Source: CAZGKW01 sp964526295
GTDB lineage: Bacteria; Planctomycetota; Phycisphaerae; FEN-1346
DNA length: 64,000 nt
Direction: 5' to 3'
Assembly (NCBI GenBank): GCA_964526295.1
Contig: CAZGKW010000016.1
Location: 1-64,000 of the forward strand
Notes under the pieces: generated by a model
What the model saw: the letters and a program-made list of their open reading frames with translations, nothing else
Databases searched by the model: none
Told to the model about the DNA's origin: nothing
In this document: piece by piece, positions 52,876 through 61,304 of the stretch
Layout: the number at the start of each line of letters is the position of its first letter
How positions within the stretch are numbered: position 1 is the first letter of the stretch
Translations under genes and position numbers: made by a program

Positions 52876-52943
52876 GGCGGCCCGGACGGCGACCGCCGCG
52901 TCACTTCAGCATTAAAAATTCAGCATACCTGATTCATCGGGGC

Positions 52944-53780
52944 CTACTCCCCCCACTCGACCTCGTCGAGCAGCGTCTCGGCCCCCTTGATCCAGTGGTG
53001 GGCCGGGTCGTCGAACGGGGCCATGTCCCGCCCCTGGCCGGCCATCAGCCACAGGTAGTACACCCGGTAGCCCGGAGCGGCCGCCACGGGATGGTAGCCA
53101 CGCGGCAGGATGACCGTGTCGCCGTGCTCGACGGCGTGGCACTCGTCGAGGTCCCGCTCGTCGGTGTACATCCGCTGGATGCCGAACCCCTGCGGCGGAT
53201 CGACCTGGAAGAAGTACACCTCCTCCAGGTTCACCTCCTCGGGGGGCCGGTGCTCGTCGTGGCGGTGCGGCGGGTAGCTCGACCAGCACCCCGTGTGGTT
53301 GAACGTCTCGCCGACGAGGAGCTTCCCGGCGGCGAGCCGCTTGTCGACGATGTCGTGGACCTGCCGCTGCCAGTTGTACGCCCCGACCGTCTTGACGTTG
53401 ACCATCTCGGGGAAGATGACCGTGGGGGCGGCCCCGGTGTCGGAGGCGGCCTGGCAGACGGCCAGGCGGGCCGGCGTCGCGGCCTCGATACGTCCCTTGG
53501 CCTGCGGCGGCAGATACACGGCCGACGCCGGGCCGTCGAAGACGCTCTTGCGGCTGCCGAGCGGCTCGTCGGTCAGTGGTTCCTTGCCCACCGAGGCCCG
53601 GACGGAGCCCGAAAGTACAATGACGCACCATTCGGCATCGGCCGTGTCGAATGCCCAGTCCTGGCCGGCGTCCAGGTTCGCGAGGCCGAAGCCGAGGTGC
53701 TCCAGGCCCCCGTCGCCCGGCGCGACGATCTGCCTGTAGCCCTTCAGGGACGGGTCGGCCTTGATCAGCAAGTCGGACAT
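52944..53780 (-). CDS. iolB: 5-deoxy-glucuronate isomerase-like protein (IolB family)
   Basis: A 278-residue bicupin. The IolB hallmarks are strong: GCWSSYPPHRHDE (metal His pair), LEEVYFFQVDPPQGFGIQRM, YTDERDLDE, LPRGYHPVAAAPGYRVYYLW and FDDPAHHWI. IolB isomerises 5-deoxy-glucuronate in myo-inositol catabolism. No other recognisable iol gene is beside it, and it faces a beta-glucuronidase-like gene, so a related uronate may be the real substrate. A good promoter lies about 100 bases upstream. Confidence 0.92.
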   Translation of the reverse strand: MSDLLIKADPSLKGYRQIVAPGDGGLEHLGFGLANLDAGQDWAFDTADAEWCVIVLSGSVRASVGKEPLTDEPLGSRKSVFDGPASAVYLPPQAKGRIEAATPARLAVCQAASDTGAAPTVIFPEMVNVKTVGAYNWQRQVHDIVDKRLAAGKLLVGETFNHTGCWSSYPPHRHDEHRPPEEVNLEEVYFFQVDPPQGFGIQRMYTDERDLDECHAVEHGDTVILPRGYHPVAAAPGYRVYYLWLMAGQGRDMAPFDDPAHHWIKGAETLLDEVEWGE

Positions 53781-53878
53781 GGCTGTTGCCTTTCGGTGGT
53801 TGATGCCCCCGACACCATGGCCGGCGGCAAAATCGGCGGCGGAACACAAATTCGCTTGAACCTGTCCGCTCTTCGGCC

Positions 53879-53906
53879 ATTCTAGGGGCCCGCGACCCGA
53901 TTGCAA
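53879..53906 (-). promoter_or_regulatory. Predicted promoter of iolB, in the divergent iolB/GH2 region
   Basis: On the minus strand, -35 TTGCAA (53901-53906) and -10 TAGAAT (53879-53884) are 16 bases apart. A weaker plus-strand TTGAAC (53856-53861) could serve the GH2 gene, with CATTCT (53878-53883) as its -10, so the two promoters would overlap and might be co-regulated. Confidence 0.55.
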
Positions 53907-53925
53907 GCAAGAGAGGAAACCACGC

Positions 53926-55644
53926 ATGAGCCGCCTGTTCGACGAGCACGTCATCCGGCCGGTCCGTGACCTGGGCGGCCGGTGGGACTTCGTGACCGAG
54001 CCGGAAGTCACCGCGACCGACGCCTCGGGCCTGCCGACCGCCTTCGTCCGGCCGATGCAGGTGCCCGGCTGCTGGGAGACGCACCCCGAGTACCGGGCCT
54101 ACCGCGGGCGGGGCTGGCTCCGGCGGACGATCTGCCAGCCCGAGACGGGGCCCCTGCGGCTCGTCTTCAAGGGCGTCAGCCACACCGGCCGCGTGCACCT
54201 CGACGGCGAGAAGGTCGGCGAGCACTACAACGCCTACACGGCATTCGAGGTGGCGCTGGCGGAAGTCGAAGCAGGCACGCACGAGCTGATCGTCGAGGTC
54301 GACAACTCCTTCGGCGAGCACTCGGCCCTCCACGTGGAGAACGACTACTACACCTACGGCGGGATCACCCGGCCCGTGGCGGCCGAGCACGTCCCGCCGC
54401 AATACATCCGGTACCTCCACGTGACGCCGAAGCGCGACCAGGGCGGGGGATGGTCGGCCCAGCTTCGCGCCGAAATCATCAACCTGGCGAAGAAGCAGGA
54501 TGCCGAGGTCCGCGTCGAGGTTGAGCTGGCCGGGCAGACGGTCGACCTCGGCAGCGCGGCCGTCGAGCGCGGCGGGACGGTCTGGCTGGAGGCCGAGGCG
54601 GCCTTCCCGGAGGCCGAGAGCTGGTCGCCCGAGTCGCCCCGCCTCTATGCCGCACGGGCAGTCCTCCATACCGGGGGCGACGAACCGGTCGACGATCTCA
54701 TCGACCGGGTCGGCTTTCGCGAGGTCGCGGTGCAGGGCACGGACATCCTCCTCAACGGCGAGCCGATCCGCATCCGGGGCTTCAACCGCCACGAGGACCA
54801 CCCCCTGTTCGGCTGCGCCCTGCCGGTCGAGGCGCTGGTGCACGATGCGGACCGCCTGGAGCACCTCGGGGCGAACCTCGACCGCACGAGCCACTACCCC
54901 AACGACGAGCGGTGGCTCGACCTGTGCGACGAGCGGGGCATCCTGGTGTGGGAGGAGAACCATGCCCGGGGCCTGAAGCTCGAGCAGATGCAGAACCCCA
55001 ACTTCCGCCAGCAGGCCCTCGACTGCACCCAGGAGATGGTCGAGCAGCACTTCAACCACCCCTCGATCGTCCTGTGGGGCATCCTGAACGAGTGCGCCTC
55101 GAACACCGAGGAAGGCAAGGCCATCTACGCCGAGGAGTTCGAGCTCTTGAAGCGGCTCGACCCGAGCCGGCCCACGACCTTCGCCTCCTGCCACCGGGGC
55201 ACCGACCTCTCGTTCGATCTCCCGGACGTCGTCAGCTATAACATCTACACGGGCTGGTACCACGACCCGCTCGACAAGGTGCGGGACGAGGTTGACGCCC
55301 TCATCGAGTGGATCGAGTCGGCGGGCGGCCGCGCGAAGCCCATCATCATCAGCGAGTTCGGCGGCGGGGCACTCTACGGCTGCCGCAGCGAGTACCGTGC
55401 CCCCTGGAGCGAGGACTGCCAGGCCGACGTCCTCGATGCCACCTGCGCCTGCTACCTCTCGCACCCGCGGCTCGCCGGGGGCATCATCTGGCAGTTCTGC
55501 GACTGCCGCGTCTCGTACCCGTTCCCCACGGGCCGGCCCCGGACGATGAACAACAAGGGCGTCGTGGACGAGTACCGCCGGCCGAAGCTGGCCTACGAGG
55601 TCGTCCGGCGGCGGTTCCACGAGGCGGCCGGAAAGGAGGCGTAG
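53926..55644 (+). CDS. GH2 beta-glucuronidase-like enzyme
   Basis: A 572-residue GH2 protein with sugar-binding, immunoglobulin-like and TIM-barrel domains. Catalytic acid/base Glu389 is in LWGILNECAS; the nucleophile Glu477 is in IIISEFGGG. The pre-barrel motif IRIRGFNRHEDHPLFG and the late TMNNKGVVDEYRRPK are close to UidA, and the N-x-K pair (Asn542, Lys544) that binds the glucuronate carboxylate is present. This favours beta-glucuronidase over beta-galactosidase. There is no signal peptide, so it acts on imported glucuronides. It lies 5 bases before the RraA-like gene. Confidence 0.88.
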   Translation: MSRLFDEHVIRPVRDLGGRWDFVTEPEVTATDASGLPTAFVRPMQVPGCWETHPEYRAYRGRGWLRRTICQPETGPLRLVFKGVSHTGRVHLDGEKVGEHYNAYTAFEVALAEVEAGTHELIVEVDNSFGEHSALHVENDYYTYGGITRPVAAEHVPPQYIRYLHVTPKRDQGGGWSAQLRAEIINLAKKQDAEVRVEVELAGQTVDLGSAAVERGGTVWLEAEAAFPEAESWSPESPRLYAARAVLHTGGDEPVDDLIDRVGFREVAVQGTDILLNGEPIRIRGFNRHEDHPLFGCALPVEALVHDADRLEHLGANLDRTSHYPNDERWLDLCDERGILVWEENHARGLKLEQMQNPNFRQQALDCTQEMVEQHFNHPSIVLWGILNECASNTEEGKAIYAEEFELLKRLDPSRPTTFASCHRGTDLSFDLPDVVSYNIYTGWYHDPLDKVRDEVDALIEWIESAGGRAKPIIISEFGGGALYGCRSEYRAPWSEDCQADVLDATCACYLSHPRLAGGIIWQFCDCRVSYPFPTGRPRTMNNKGVVDEYRRPKLAYEVVRRRFHEAAGKEA

Positions 55645-55649
55645 CGGCG

Positions 55650-56399
55650 ATGGCTGACGAAGGACGCCTGGAGGTGCTCGAGTTGTTCGAGGGGCTCCGC
55701 GTGACGGACGTCTGCGACGGGATGGACGCCGTGGGCCTGCGGGACGTCGGCCTGATGGACCCGGCCATCCGCCCCCTGTGGCGGGACACCGAGACCTTCG
55801 CCCACCGGGTCGTCGGCTACGCCCACACGGTCCGCTTCGTGCCGACCGGTCGGCACGTGCCGACGTTCGATTCGCCGGAGGCGTTCAACCGGTGGAAGGG
55901 CGAGTGGTACCGTGACCTCGCCCAGGGGCCCATCGGCGACGAGATCGCCGAGGGCGACGTCATCGTCATCGACGCGGCGGGCGTCCGCGAGTGCGGTTTC
56001 ATCGGCTCGTGCAACTCGCTGGGGTGGCTCGCCCGGGGCGCCCGCGGGGCCGTCACGAACGGCGGGGCCCGCGACGCCGACGAACTGATCAAGCAGCAGG
56101 TTCCGGTCTACTCGGCGGGCATCGCCCGCGGCATCCGGCCCGGCAGGCTCGAGCTCGACGCGACGGGCGAGCCCGTCAGCGTGGGCGGCGTCCACGTCCG
56201 GCCGGGCGACGTGGTCGTGGCCGACGGCGACGGCGTCATCGTCGTGCCGATCGAGAAGGCCGAAGGGGTGGCCCGCATCGCGACCGGGGTCCAGGAAGGC
56301 GACAAGCGGTCCCGCCGCGGGCTCTACGAGAGGCTCGGCAAGCCCGCCGACTTCACCGTCGAGCCGAGACCGGCAGAAGGCGGCGAAGGGACGGAATAA
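55650..56399 (+). CDS. RraA-family protein (possible HMG/CHA aldolase type)
   Basis: A 249-residue protein. The RraA-fold motif is seen in GWLARGARGAVTNGGARDAD (normally G-x-x-x-x-x-x-GG-x-RD) with VYSAGIARGI and PGDVVVADGDGVIVVP. Family members include 4-hydroxy-4-methyl-2-oxoglutarate aldolases and RNase E inhibitor RraA; the former activity acts on keto-acids and would fit sugar-acid breakdown. The ribosome site GGAGG lies inside the GH2 C-terminal codons, so the pair is co-translated. Confidence 0.85.
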   Translation: MADEGRLEVLELFEGLRVTDVCDGMDAVGLRDVGLMDPAIRPLWRDTETFAHRVVGYAHTVRFVPTGRHVPTFDSPEAFNRWKGEWYRDLAQGPIGDEIAEGDVIVIDAAGVRECGFIGSCNSLGWLARGARGAVTNGGARDADELIKQQVPVYSAGIARGIRPGRLELDATGEPVSVGGVHVRPGDVVVADGDGVIVVPIEKAEGVARIATGVQEGDKRSRRGLYERLGKPADFTVEPRPAEGGEGTE

Positions 56400-56430
56400 G
56401 TGCGCAGCGGCGCTGCCGGCCCAAGCCCGC

Positions 56431-56619
56431 TCACTTCCCGAAAGGTAGTCCTAAGTCCTTACAGATCTTGCGGGCGAGTTGCCCGGAGATTTCGGTGTGT
56501 CTTGGCACGGCCGGTCGGCGGCCTTGTGCCGGAATCACCCACCAGGAATGCCTTCCGCCTTCGCGGACGAAGACGCAACCATGCTTGCGTAGGTGCTTGA
56601 GAACTGCCGTACGCTTCAT
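56431..56619 (-). CDS. hicA: HicA-type mRNA interferase toxin
   Basis: A 62-residue dsRBD-like toxin. It has the family start MKRTAVLKHLRKHGCVFVRE, the catalytic His in GGRHSWWVIP, and the ending RHTEISGQLARKICKDLGL. ATG 56619 overlaps the hicB stop by four bases. The order is antitoxin first and toxin second, opposite to many hicAB operons but known in the family. Base composition is visibly less GC-rich than its neighbours. Confidence 0.93.
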   Translation of the reverse strand: MKRTAVLKHLRKHGCVFVREGGRHSWWVIPAQGRRPAVPRHTEISGQLARKICKDLGLPFGK

Positions 56620-56828
56620 ACGCTCAGTGGCTCTTCGGTGTAGTCGGAGTCGGCTGCCTGCAAGGCATCCGCGCGGTTGAATTCAATCATCTCTTTGAGC
56701 GTGACGCGGAGACTTTCCAGCAGCTCCTCGCGGGTCCGTTCCTGGCAGTTCACGCCCGGGACCTCTTCGATCCAGCCGATCCACCGCTGGCCGTCCTTCT
56801 TGGTCACCGCCGTGTATGTGTTCGCCAT
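56616..56828 (-). CDS. hicB: HicB-type antitoxin
   Basis: A 70-residue protein matching the HicB RNase-H-like core: YTAVTKKDGQRWIGWIEEVP, GVNCQERTREELLESLRVTL. It has no recognisable C-terminal DNA-binding domain, so autoregulation may be weak or indirect. It is coupled to hicA. Confidence 0.9.
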   Translation of the reverse strand: MANTYTAVTKKDGQRWIGWIEEVPGVNCQERTREELLESLRVTLKEMIEFNRADALQAADSDYTEEPLSV

Positions 56829-56909
56829 CTACGTTTCTTCCGCTCTCATCTCCACGCTATTGTATCGGGCCGGCCACGTATCCGCCAAGGGCCCTGCCGG
56901 CGAGGCTTG

Positions 56910-58496
56910 TCACGTGCTGCCCACGAACGGCCCGACGTGGCGGCCGATGTGCTTCTCCAGGGCCGCCTCGTACTCCCTTTCGTGCGTCTTCAGGGCTTCG
57001 ATCAGGGGCCGACGAAACCGCTGTCCCCCCTCGGCCGTCAGGACCGATCCGAACGTCACGTGCATCACCTGCCGGGCGTCGAACTGGTCCAGCAGGGCCG
57101 GCAGCTCCTCGTCGGCCAGCTCGTCCGGCTCGGGCACGTTCGCCAGGTTCGCCGAGACGTGGTACGTCGCCTTGTCGGTCTCGTAGCGGTTGCGGTCGAA
57201 CGCCAGGACCTCGCGAAACAGGGCCGGCTCGCACCCCGCGATCACCCGCAGGGCCTCCAGGTAGCTCGTGCCGGCGGTCTTGACGTGCACCCGCTCGCCG
57301 CCGTGCCGGGCCGCCATCTCGTAGACGCTGAACTTGTCGCTGCCCGAGTGGAGGCTGATCTTGTAGCCGCCGAACGCATCGGCGATGGCCAGGTGGGCCC
57401 GGAACGTCCGCTCCAGCTCGTCCAGGTCGCCGATGTAGTCGACGCCCTTCTCGAACCGGCCGACGAAACGCGGGGCGAGGCTGATCCACGCGACGCCCAG
57501 CCGCGCGAGCTCCCGGGCGACGTAGTAATGCTCGGCCGGCGTCGTCGGCGACTCGGTCTCGTCCACGCTGACCTCCAGCTCGAACCGTTCGTCGCCGAAC
57601 ACCTCCTTCAGGTGTCCGAACATCGACGCCGTGTGGGCCACCGCCCGGCCGTACTTGACCGCCGCCCGGTGCAGCGTCGCCTCGTCGAACGCCACCGTGA
57701 CCTCGTCGGTCAGCTCGATTGTTTCGCCGACGAACCGCTCGAGCGTCTCCTCGGGCGTCGTCCGAAGGGTGTCCCACGGCAGGGCGGCATAGGGCTCGGC
57801 CAGGGCCGACGCCTCCATCTCGTCGGCCGCGTCCTCGACGTGGTCCCCCGGGTCGATCGTGTAGAACGTGAACCCGACGGCGGCGCACGAATCGATGTCC
57901 TCGAACGTCTTCAGGTGGTCGGCATCGGCGCCGAACCCCTCGCGAAAGCCCGTCTGGAAGACGCCCCACGTCGCATCGTCCATCACCTGGTGGGGGGAGC
58001 GGTCCGTGCGGGTCATCTCGCGGACCGACTGCTGGGCCAGCATCGGGACGTAGCCCGTGTCGCGGACGGCCCGGACGTGGCCGGGCGTCGCCAGGCCCAG
58101 CCGGTCCCCGAGGCCGATCGAGGGCCGGTCACCGATGAGCTGGGGTCCCGTCCAGGGCAGCCACTCGCGGAGCGCCCGGGCGCCGATGTCGTCGGGGGGC
58201 CGCTCGAGAATGAGGGCCGGGCCGACCGAGAGGTTAACGGCCTTCTTGGTCCACCCTTCGGCGGGCTGGATCTTCATCTGCCCGAGATGGTCCTTGGACA
58301 TCGCCACCAGGAGTGACTTCTCGAGTCCTCGCCGGGCCAGGGCAAGAATCGCCCCGCGGGCCCAGCAGACCGATTCCCAGTAGACCTCGTCCGCGCCGAT
58401 CGCCTGTCTCAGGTCCTCGGCGACCGTCTGCGATTCGGCCACCGTCTGCGGCGCGCCCGGCCCGCCCGCCGTCACCTGGTCCCAGAACGCCTCCAT
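56910..58496 (-). CDS. uxaE: Tagaturonate/fructuronate epimerase-like protein (UxaE family)
   Basis: A 528-residue protein with the UxaE-type pattern: LATPGHVRAVRDTGYVPMLA, ATWGVFQTGFREGFGADADH, FTFYTIDPGDHVED, RFELEVSVDETESPTTPAEH, APRFVGRFEKGVDYIGDL and GGYKISLHSGSDKFSVYEMA. UxaE epimerises tagaturonate and fructuronate, letting one pathway handle both galacturonate and glucuronate. ATG 58496 follows AAGGAG. It is divergent from GH130. Metal and catalytic residues were not individually identified. Confidence 0.88.
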   Translation of the reverse strand: MEAFWDQVTAGGPGAPQTVAESQTVAEDLRQAIGADEVYWESVCWARGAILALARRGLEKSLLVAMSKDHLGQMKIQPAEGWTKKAVNLSVGPALILERPPDDIGARALREWLPWTGPQLIGDRPSIGLGDRLGLATPGHVRAVRDTGYVPMLAQQSVREMTRTDRSPHQVMDDATWGVFQTGFREGFGADADHLKTFEDIDSCAAVGFTFYTIDPGDHVEDAADEMEASALAEPYAALPWDTLRTTPEETLERFVGETIELTDEVTVAFDEATLHRAAVKYGRAVAHTASMFGHLKEVFGDERFELEVSVDETESPTTPAEHYYVARELARLGVAWISLAPRFVGRFEKGVDYIGDLDELERTFRAHLAIADAFGGYKISLHSGSDKFSVYEMAARHGGERVHVKTAGTSYLEALRVIAGCEPALFREVLAFDRNRYETDKATYHVSANLANVPEPDELADEELPALLDQFDARQVMHVTFGSVLTAEGGQRFRRPLIEALKTHEREYEAALEKHIGRHVGPFVGST

Positions 58497-58663
58497 GGGC
58501 CACTCCTTTCGGGAGCAAAGGGAGCACGTATGCTACCGCTTGGGACTGCCGGGCCGAAAGCGAAATGTCGGCCCGCCGCGCGCGCGCCTCGCCCCTACGT
58601 CAGCAGTACCGGTTGAAAAGGGTCGGCGCGCCCGGTTCGCCCCACGTTACCACCAACGGCCAC

Positions 58664-58694
58664 GGCGAGGTCCCTCGACTTCGCTCGGGATGAC
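58664..58694 (-). repeat. Dispersed GTCATCCCGAGCGA...GGTC repeat, second copy
   Basis: Read on the minus strand it begins GTCATCCCGAGCGAAGTCGA and ends GGGACCTCGCC, matching both ends of the repeat at 36285-36344. It lies in the 302-base divergent spacer 58497-58798, which has no gene and only weak promoter-like sequences. Confidence 0.65.
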
Positions 58695-58798
58695 ACGGGC
58701 TCGCCAGCGCCCGGCGGAATTTATGATGGCATCGTCCGGCGGCTGCCGGTAGGCTCTGCCGCTCGCGAACGAACGGGCCTGAGAGCAAAGGCACAGCC

Positions 58799-59740
58799 AT
58801 GCGGAAGGTGACCAAGGAAGTCGTCCGGCGACATCCGCAGAACCCCATCCTGACGGCCGACGATTTCCCCTGGCGGGTCGCGTCGGTGTACAACTCCGGC
58901 TGCACCAAAGTCGGCGAGAAGTACCTCCTGGCGTGTCGCGTCAACCAGCTCAACCAGCGGACGCTGATCTGGCTGGCCGACTCCGACGACGGGGTCCGCT
59001 TCACGCCGCGGCCCGAGCCGCTGCCGATGCCCGAGGACCCGGAGTTTCAGGAGTTCGCAACCCACGTCGTCTACGACCCGCGAATCACCTGTTTCGCCGA
59101 GGAGGACCGCTACCTGATGACGCTGGCGGTCCACGGGTGGTTGGGGTGCCGCTCGGCCCTGTTCACGACGACCGACTGGCAGGAGGTCCCGTTCTTCGGC
59201 TGGCTCTCGGAGATCGACAACCGGAACATGGTGATCTTTCCGGAGAAGATCGGCGGCCTCTACTGCCGCCTCGACCGGCCGAACATCCCCCGCGAGGGCG
59301 GCAAGGGCGACGTCTGGATCTCCTACTCGCCCGACCTTCATTACTGGGGCCGGTCGAAGCTCGTCCTGAGGCGGAGCGACTGCGAGCTGTTCGCCGTCGG
59401 CGGCATCGGGCCGTGCAGCGTCCCCTACCGGACCGACGAGGGGTGGCTGGTGCTGTTCCACGGCATCATGAAGCCCGCGGGGGGTGTCTGGTACACCCTG
59501 GCGGCGATGCTCCTCGACCTGGAGGACCCGTCGAAGGTCCTGGCGGTAACGCATCACCCCATCCTGGAGCCGCGGGCCCACTACGAACGGCACGGCCTGG
59601 CCGTCAACGTCGTCTTCTGCTGCGGCAAGATCGTCGAGCCCGACGGCGAAGTGAAGATCTACTACGGCGCCGGCGACGACGTCCAGTGCCTGGCGACGAG
59701 CACCCTCGACGAGCTTGTCTACGCCTGTAAGAACTTCTGA
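58799..59740 (+). CDS. GH130 beta-mannoside phosphorylase-like enzyme
   Basis: A 313-residue five-bladed propeller. Family phrases: NPILTADDFPWRVASVYNSG, LIWLADSDDGVRF, YDPRIT (the usual E-D-P-R-I-T has a Tyr replacing Glu), RNMVIFPEKIGGLYCRLDRP, LVLFHGIMKPAG and YERHGLAVNVVFCCGKIV. GH130 phosphorolyses beta-mannosides such as mannosyl-glucose, mannobiose or mannosyl-GlcNAc. It is cytoplasmic. Confidence 0.92.
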   Translation: MRKVTKEVVRRHPQNPILTADDFPWRVASVYNSGCTKVGEKYLLACRVNQLNQRTLIWLADSDDGVRFTPRPEPLPMPEDPEFQEFATHVVYDPRITCFAEEDRYLMTLAVHGWLGCRSALFTTTDWQEVPFFGWLSEIDNRNMVIFPEKIGGLYCRLDRPNIPREGGKGDVWISYSPDLHYWGRSKLVLRRSDCELFAVGGIGPCSVPYRTDEGWLVLFHGIMKPAGGVWYTLAAMLLDLEDPSKVLAVTHHPILEPRAHYERHGLAVNVVFCCGKIVEPDGEVKIYYGAGDDVQCLATSTLDELVYACKNF

Positions 59741-59758
59741 GCGACTGTCCAGGAGTTT

Positions 59759-59828
59759 GCGCGGTCGGTCTCCGCACCGACCGCGCGTGGAAGTCGGAGG
59801 GACGCGGCGGGTGCGGAGACCCGCCGCG
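59759..59828. repeat. Pair of inverted CGCGGYSGGT palindromes (copies 1 and 2)
   Basis: The first palindrome has arms GCGCGGTCGGT and ACCGACCGCGC around loop CTCCGC (59759-59786). The second has arms CGCGGCGGGT and ACCCGCCGCG around loop GCGGAG (59803-59828). The two loops are exact reverse complements, so the whole is an inverted pair, as in REP/BIME elements. A third copy is at 61183-61210. Confidence 0.75.
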
Positions 59829-59894
59829 CTACGTGTTGCAGGGCTCAGTTCAACACCGTTACGCATTGAGGCACGCGAACCCGAGGAGGAACCG

Positions 59895-61151
59895 ATGGCC
59901 AAGTCGAAGGTCCCGTCCCGCAAAGAGCGACTGAAATGGTTCCAGGAGGCCCGGTTCGGCATGTTCATCCACTGGGGCCTCTACTCCCAGCTCGGCCGAC
60001 ACGAGTGGGTGATGAACCACGAGCAGATCCCCCTCCAGGAGTACGAGAAGCTCGCCGACACCTGGAAGCCCAAACCGAAGCCCATGCGCGAGTGGTGCCG
60101 CCTCGCCGTCAAGGCCGGCATGAAATACATGGTCATGACGACCAAGCACCACGAGGGGTTCTGCCTGTGGGACACCGAGCAGACGGACTACAACGCCGTC
60201 AAGCGCGGGCCGGGCCGCGACCTCGTGGCCGAGTACGTCGAGGCGTGCCGGGAGGCCGGCCTGAAGATCGGCTTCTACTACTCCCTGATGGACTGGCACC
60301 ACCCGGACGGGGCCCGGTGCTACCATGACGAGTCGGCCCGGCGGCGGTTCCTCGATTTCACCCAGGGCTGCGTCCGCGAGCTGATGTCGAACTACGGCAA
60401 GATCGACATCCTGTGGTACGACGTGTCGTGGCCGCTCCGGACGCCCGAAGCGTGGGAAAGCGAGAAGATGAACCGGATGGTCCGCCGCCTCCAGCCCCAC
60501 ATCCTGATGAACAACCGGTCCAAACTGCCGGAGGACTTCGGGACCCCCGAGGAGCGGGTCCAGGCGGCCGAGCCCGGCCGGGCCTGGGAGGCCTGCATGA
60601 CCTTCAACCGGTCCTGGGGCTACATGCCGATCTCCCCCGACTGGCGGAGCGTCCGCGAGGTCATCGGGATGCTCCAGACCTGTGCCGCCGGCAACGGCAA
60701 CCTCCTCCTGAACGTCGGCCCGGCCCCCGACGGCTCGGTGCCGCCCGAGGCCACGGAGCGGCTCGTCCCGGTCGGCAAGTGGCTCGCCAAGCACGGCGAA
60801 GCCGTCTATGGCCAGGTGGACCGCAACGACCGGCGGATGCCCGGTACGCCGCTCGGGGCCTTCTCCATCAAGGACAACACGGCCTACTGGTGGGTCCGGT
60901 GCTGGCCGGGCCGGGAGATGGCGATCGGCAACGTCCGGTCGAAGCTGCGGCGGGCGACGGTCCTCCCGACCGGCAAGGAGGTCTCGTTCGAACAGACGAA
61001 GGACCGGCTCGTCCTGAAGGGGCTGCCGGAGAAGTGTCCCGACAAGGTGGCGGGCGTTGCGGTGGTGAAGCTCGAGTTCGCTTCGAAGCCGCGTCGCGAA
61101 CGCAGCGCCGGCCGCGTCATCATGAAGGACGAGGACGGCAACATCGTCTGA
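59895..61151 (+). CDS. GH29 alpha-L-fucosidase
   Basis: A 418-residue protein starting at ATG 59895 with GAGGAGGA upstream. GH29 features: WFQEARFGMFIHWGLYSQLG, MVMTTKHHEGFCLWDT, KIGFYYSLMDWHHPDG, nucleophile Asp176 in DILWYDVSWP and NGNLLLNVGPAPDGSVPPEA. The acid/base residue cannot be placed confidently. There is no signal peptide. It is flanked by palindromic repeats of one family. Confidence 0.94.
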   Translation: MAKSKVPSRKERLKWFQEARFGMFIHWGLYSQLGRHEWVMNHEQIPLQEYEKLADTWKPKPKPMREWCRLAVKAGMKYMVMTTKHHEGFCLWDTEQTDYNAVKRGPGRDLVAEYVEACREAGLKIGFYYSLMDWHHPDGARCYHDESARRRFLDFTQGCVRELMSNYGKIDILWYDVSWPLRTPEAWESEKMNRMVRRLQPHILMNNRSKLPEDFGTPEERVQAAEPGRAWEACMTFNRSWGYMPISPDWRSVREVIGMLQTCAAGNGNLLLNVGPAPDGSVPPEATERLVPVGKWLAKHGEAVYGQVDRNDRRMPGTPLGAFSIKDNTAYWWVRCWPGREMAIGNVRSKLRRATVLPTGKEVSFEQTKDRLVLKGLPEKCPDKVAGVAVVKLEFASKPRRERSAGRVIMKDEDGNIV

Positions 61152-61182
61152 GGCCGGGCTTGGTACGGCAATTCGACACTCG

Positions 61183-61210
61183 GCGCGGCGGGTTTTCACA
61201 CCCGCCGCGC
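61183..61210. repeat. GCGCGGCGGGT palindrome, copy 3
   Basis: Arms GCGCGGCGGGT and ACCCGCCGCGC around TTTCAC. It begins 32 bases after the GH29 stop and may double as a weak terminator. Confidence 0.7.
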
Positions 61211-61304
61211 TCTGTCTCCCGGCCGGCTCGCGTCTCCATCCTTGCAATGCCCCCCGTCTGCGCTTAGCCTGTCGGCGCGAGCATTCCAGTCGAGGAGGGC
61301 CCCG

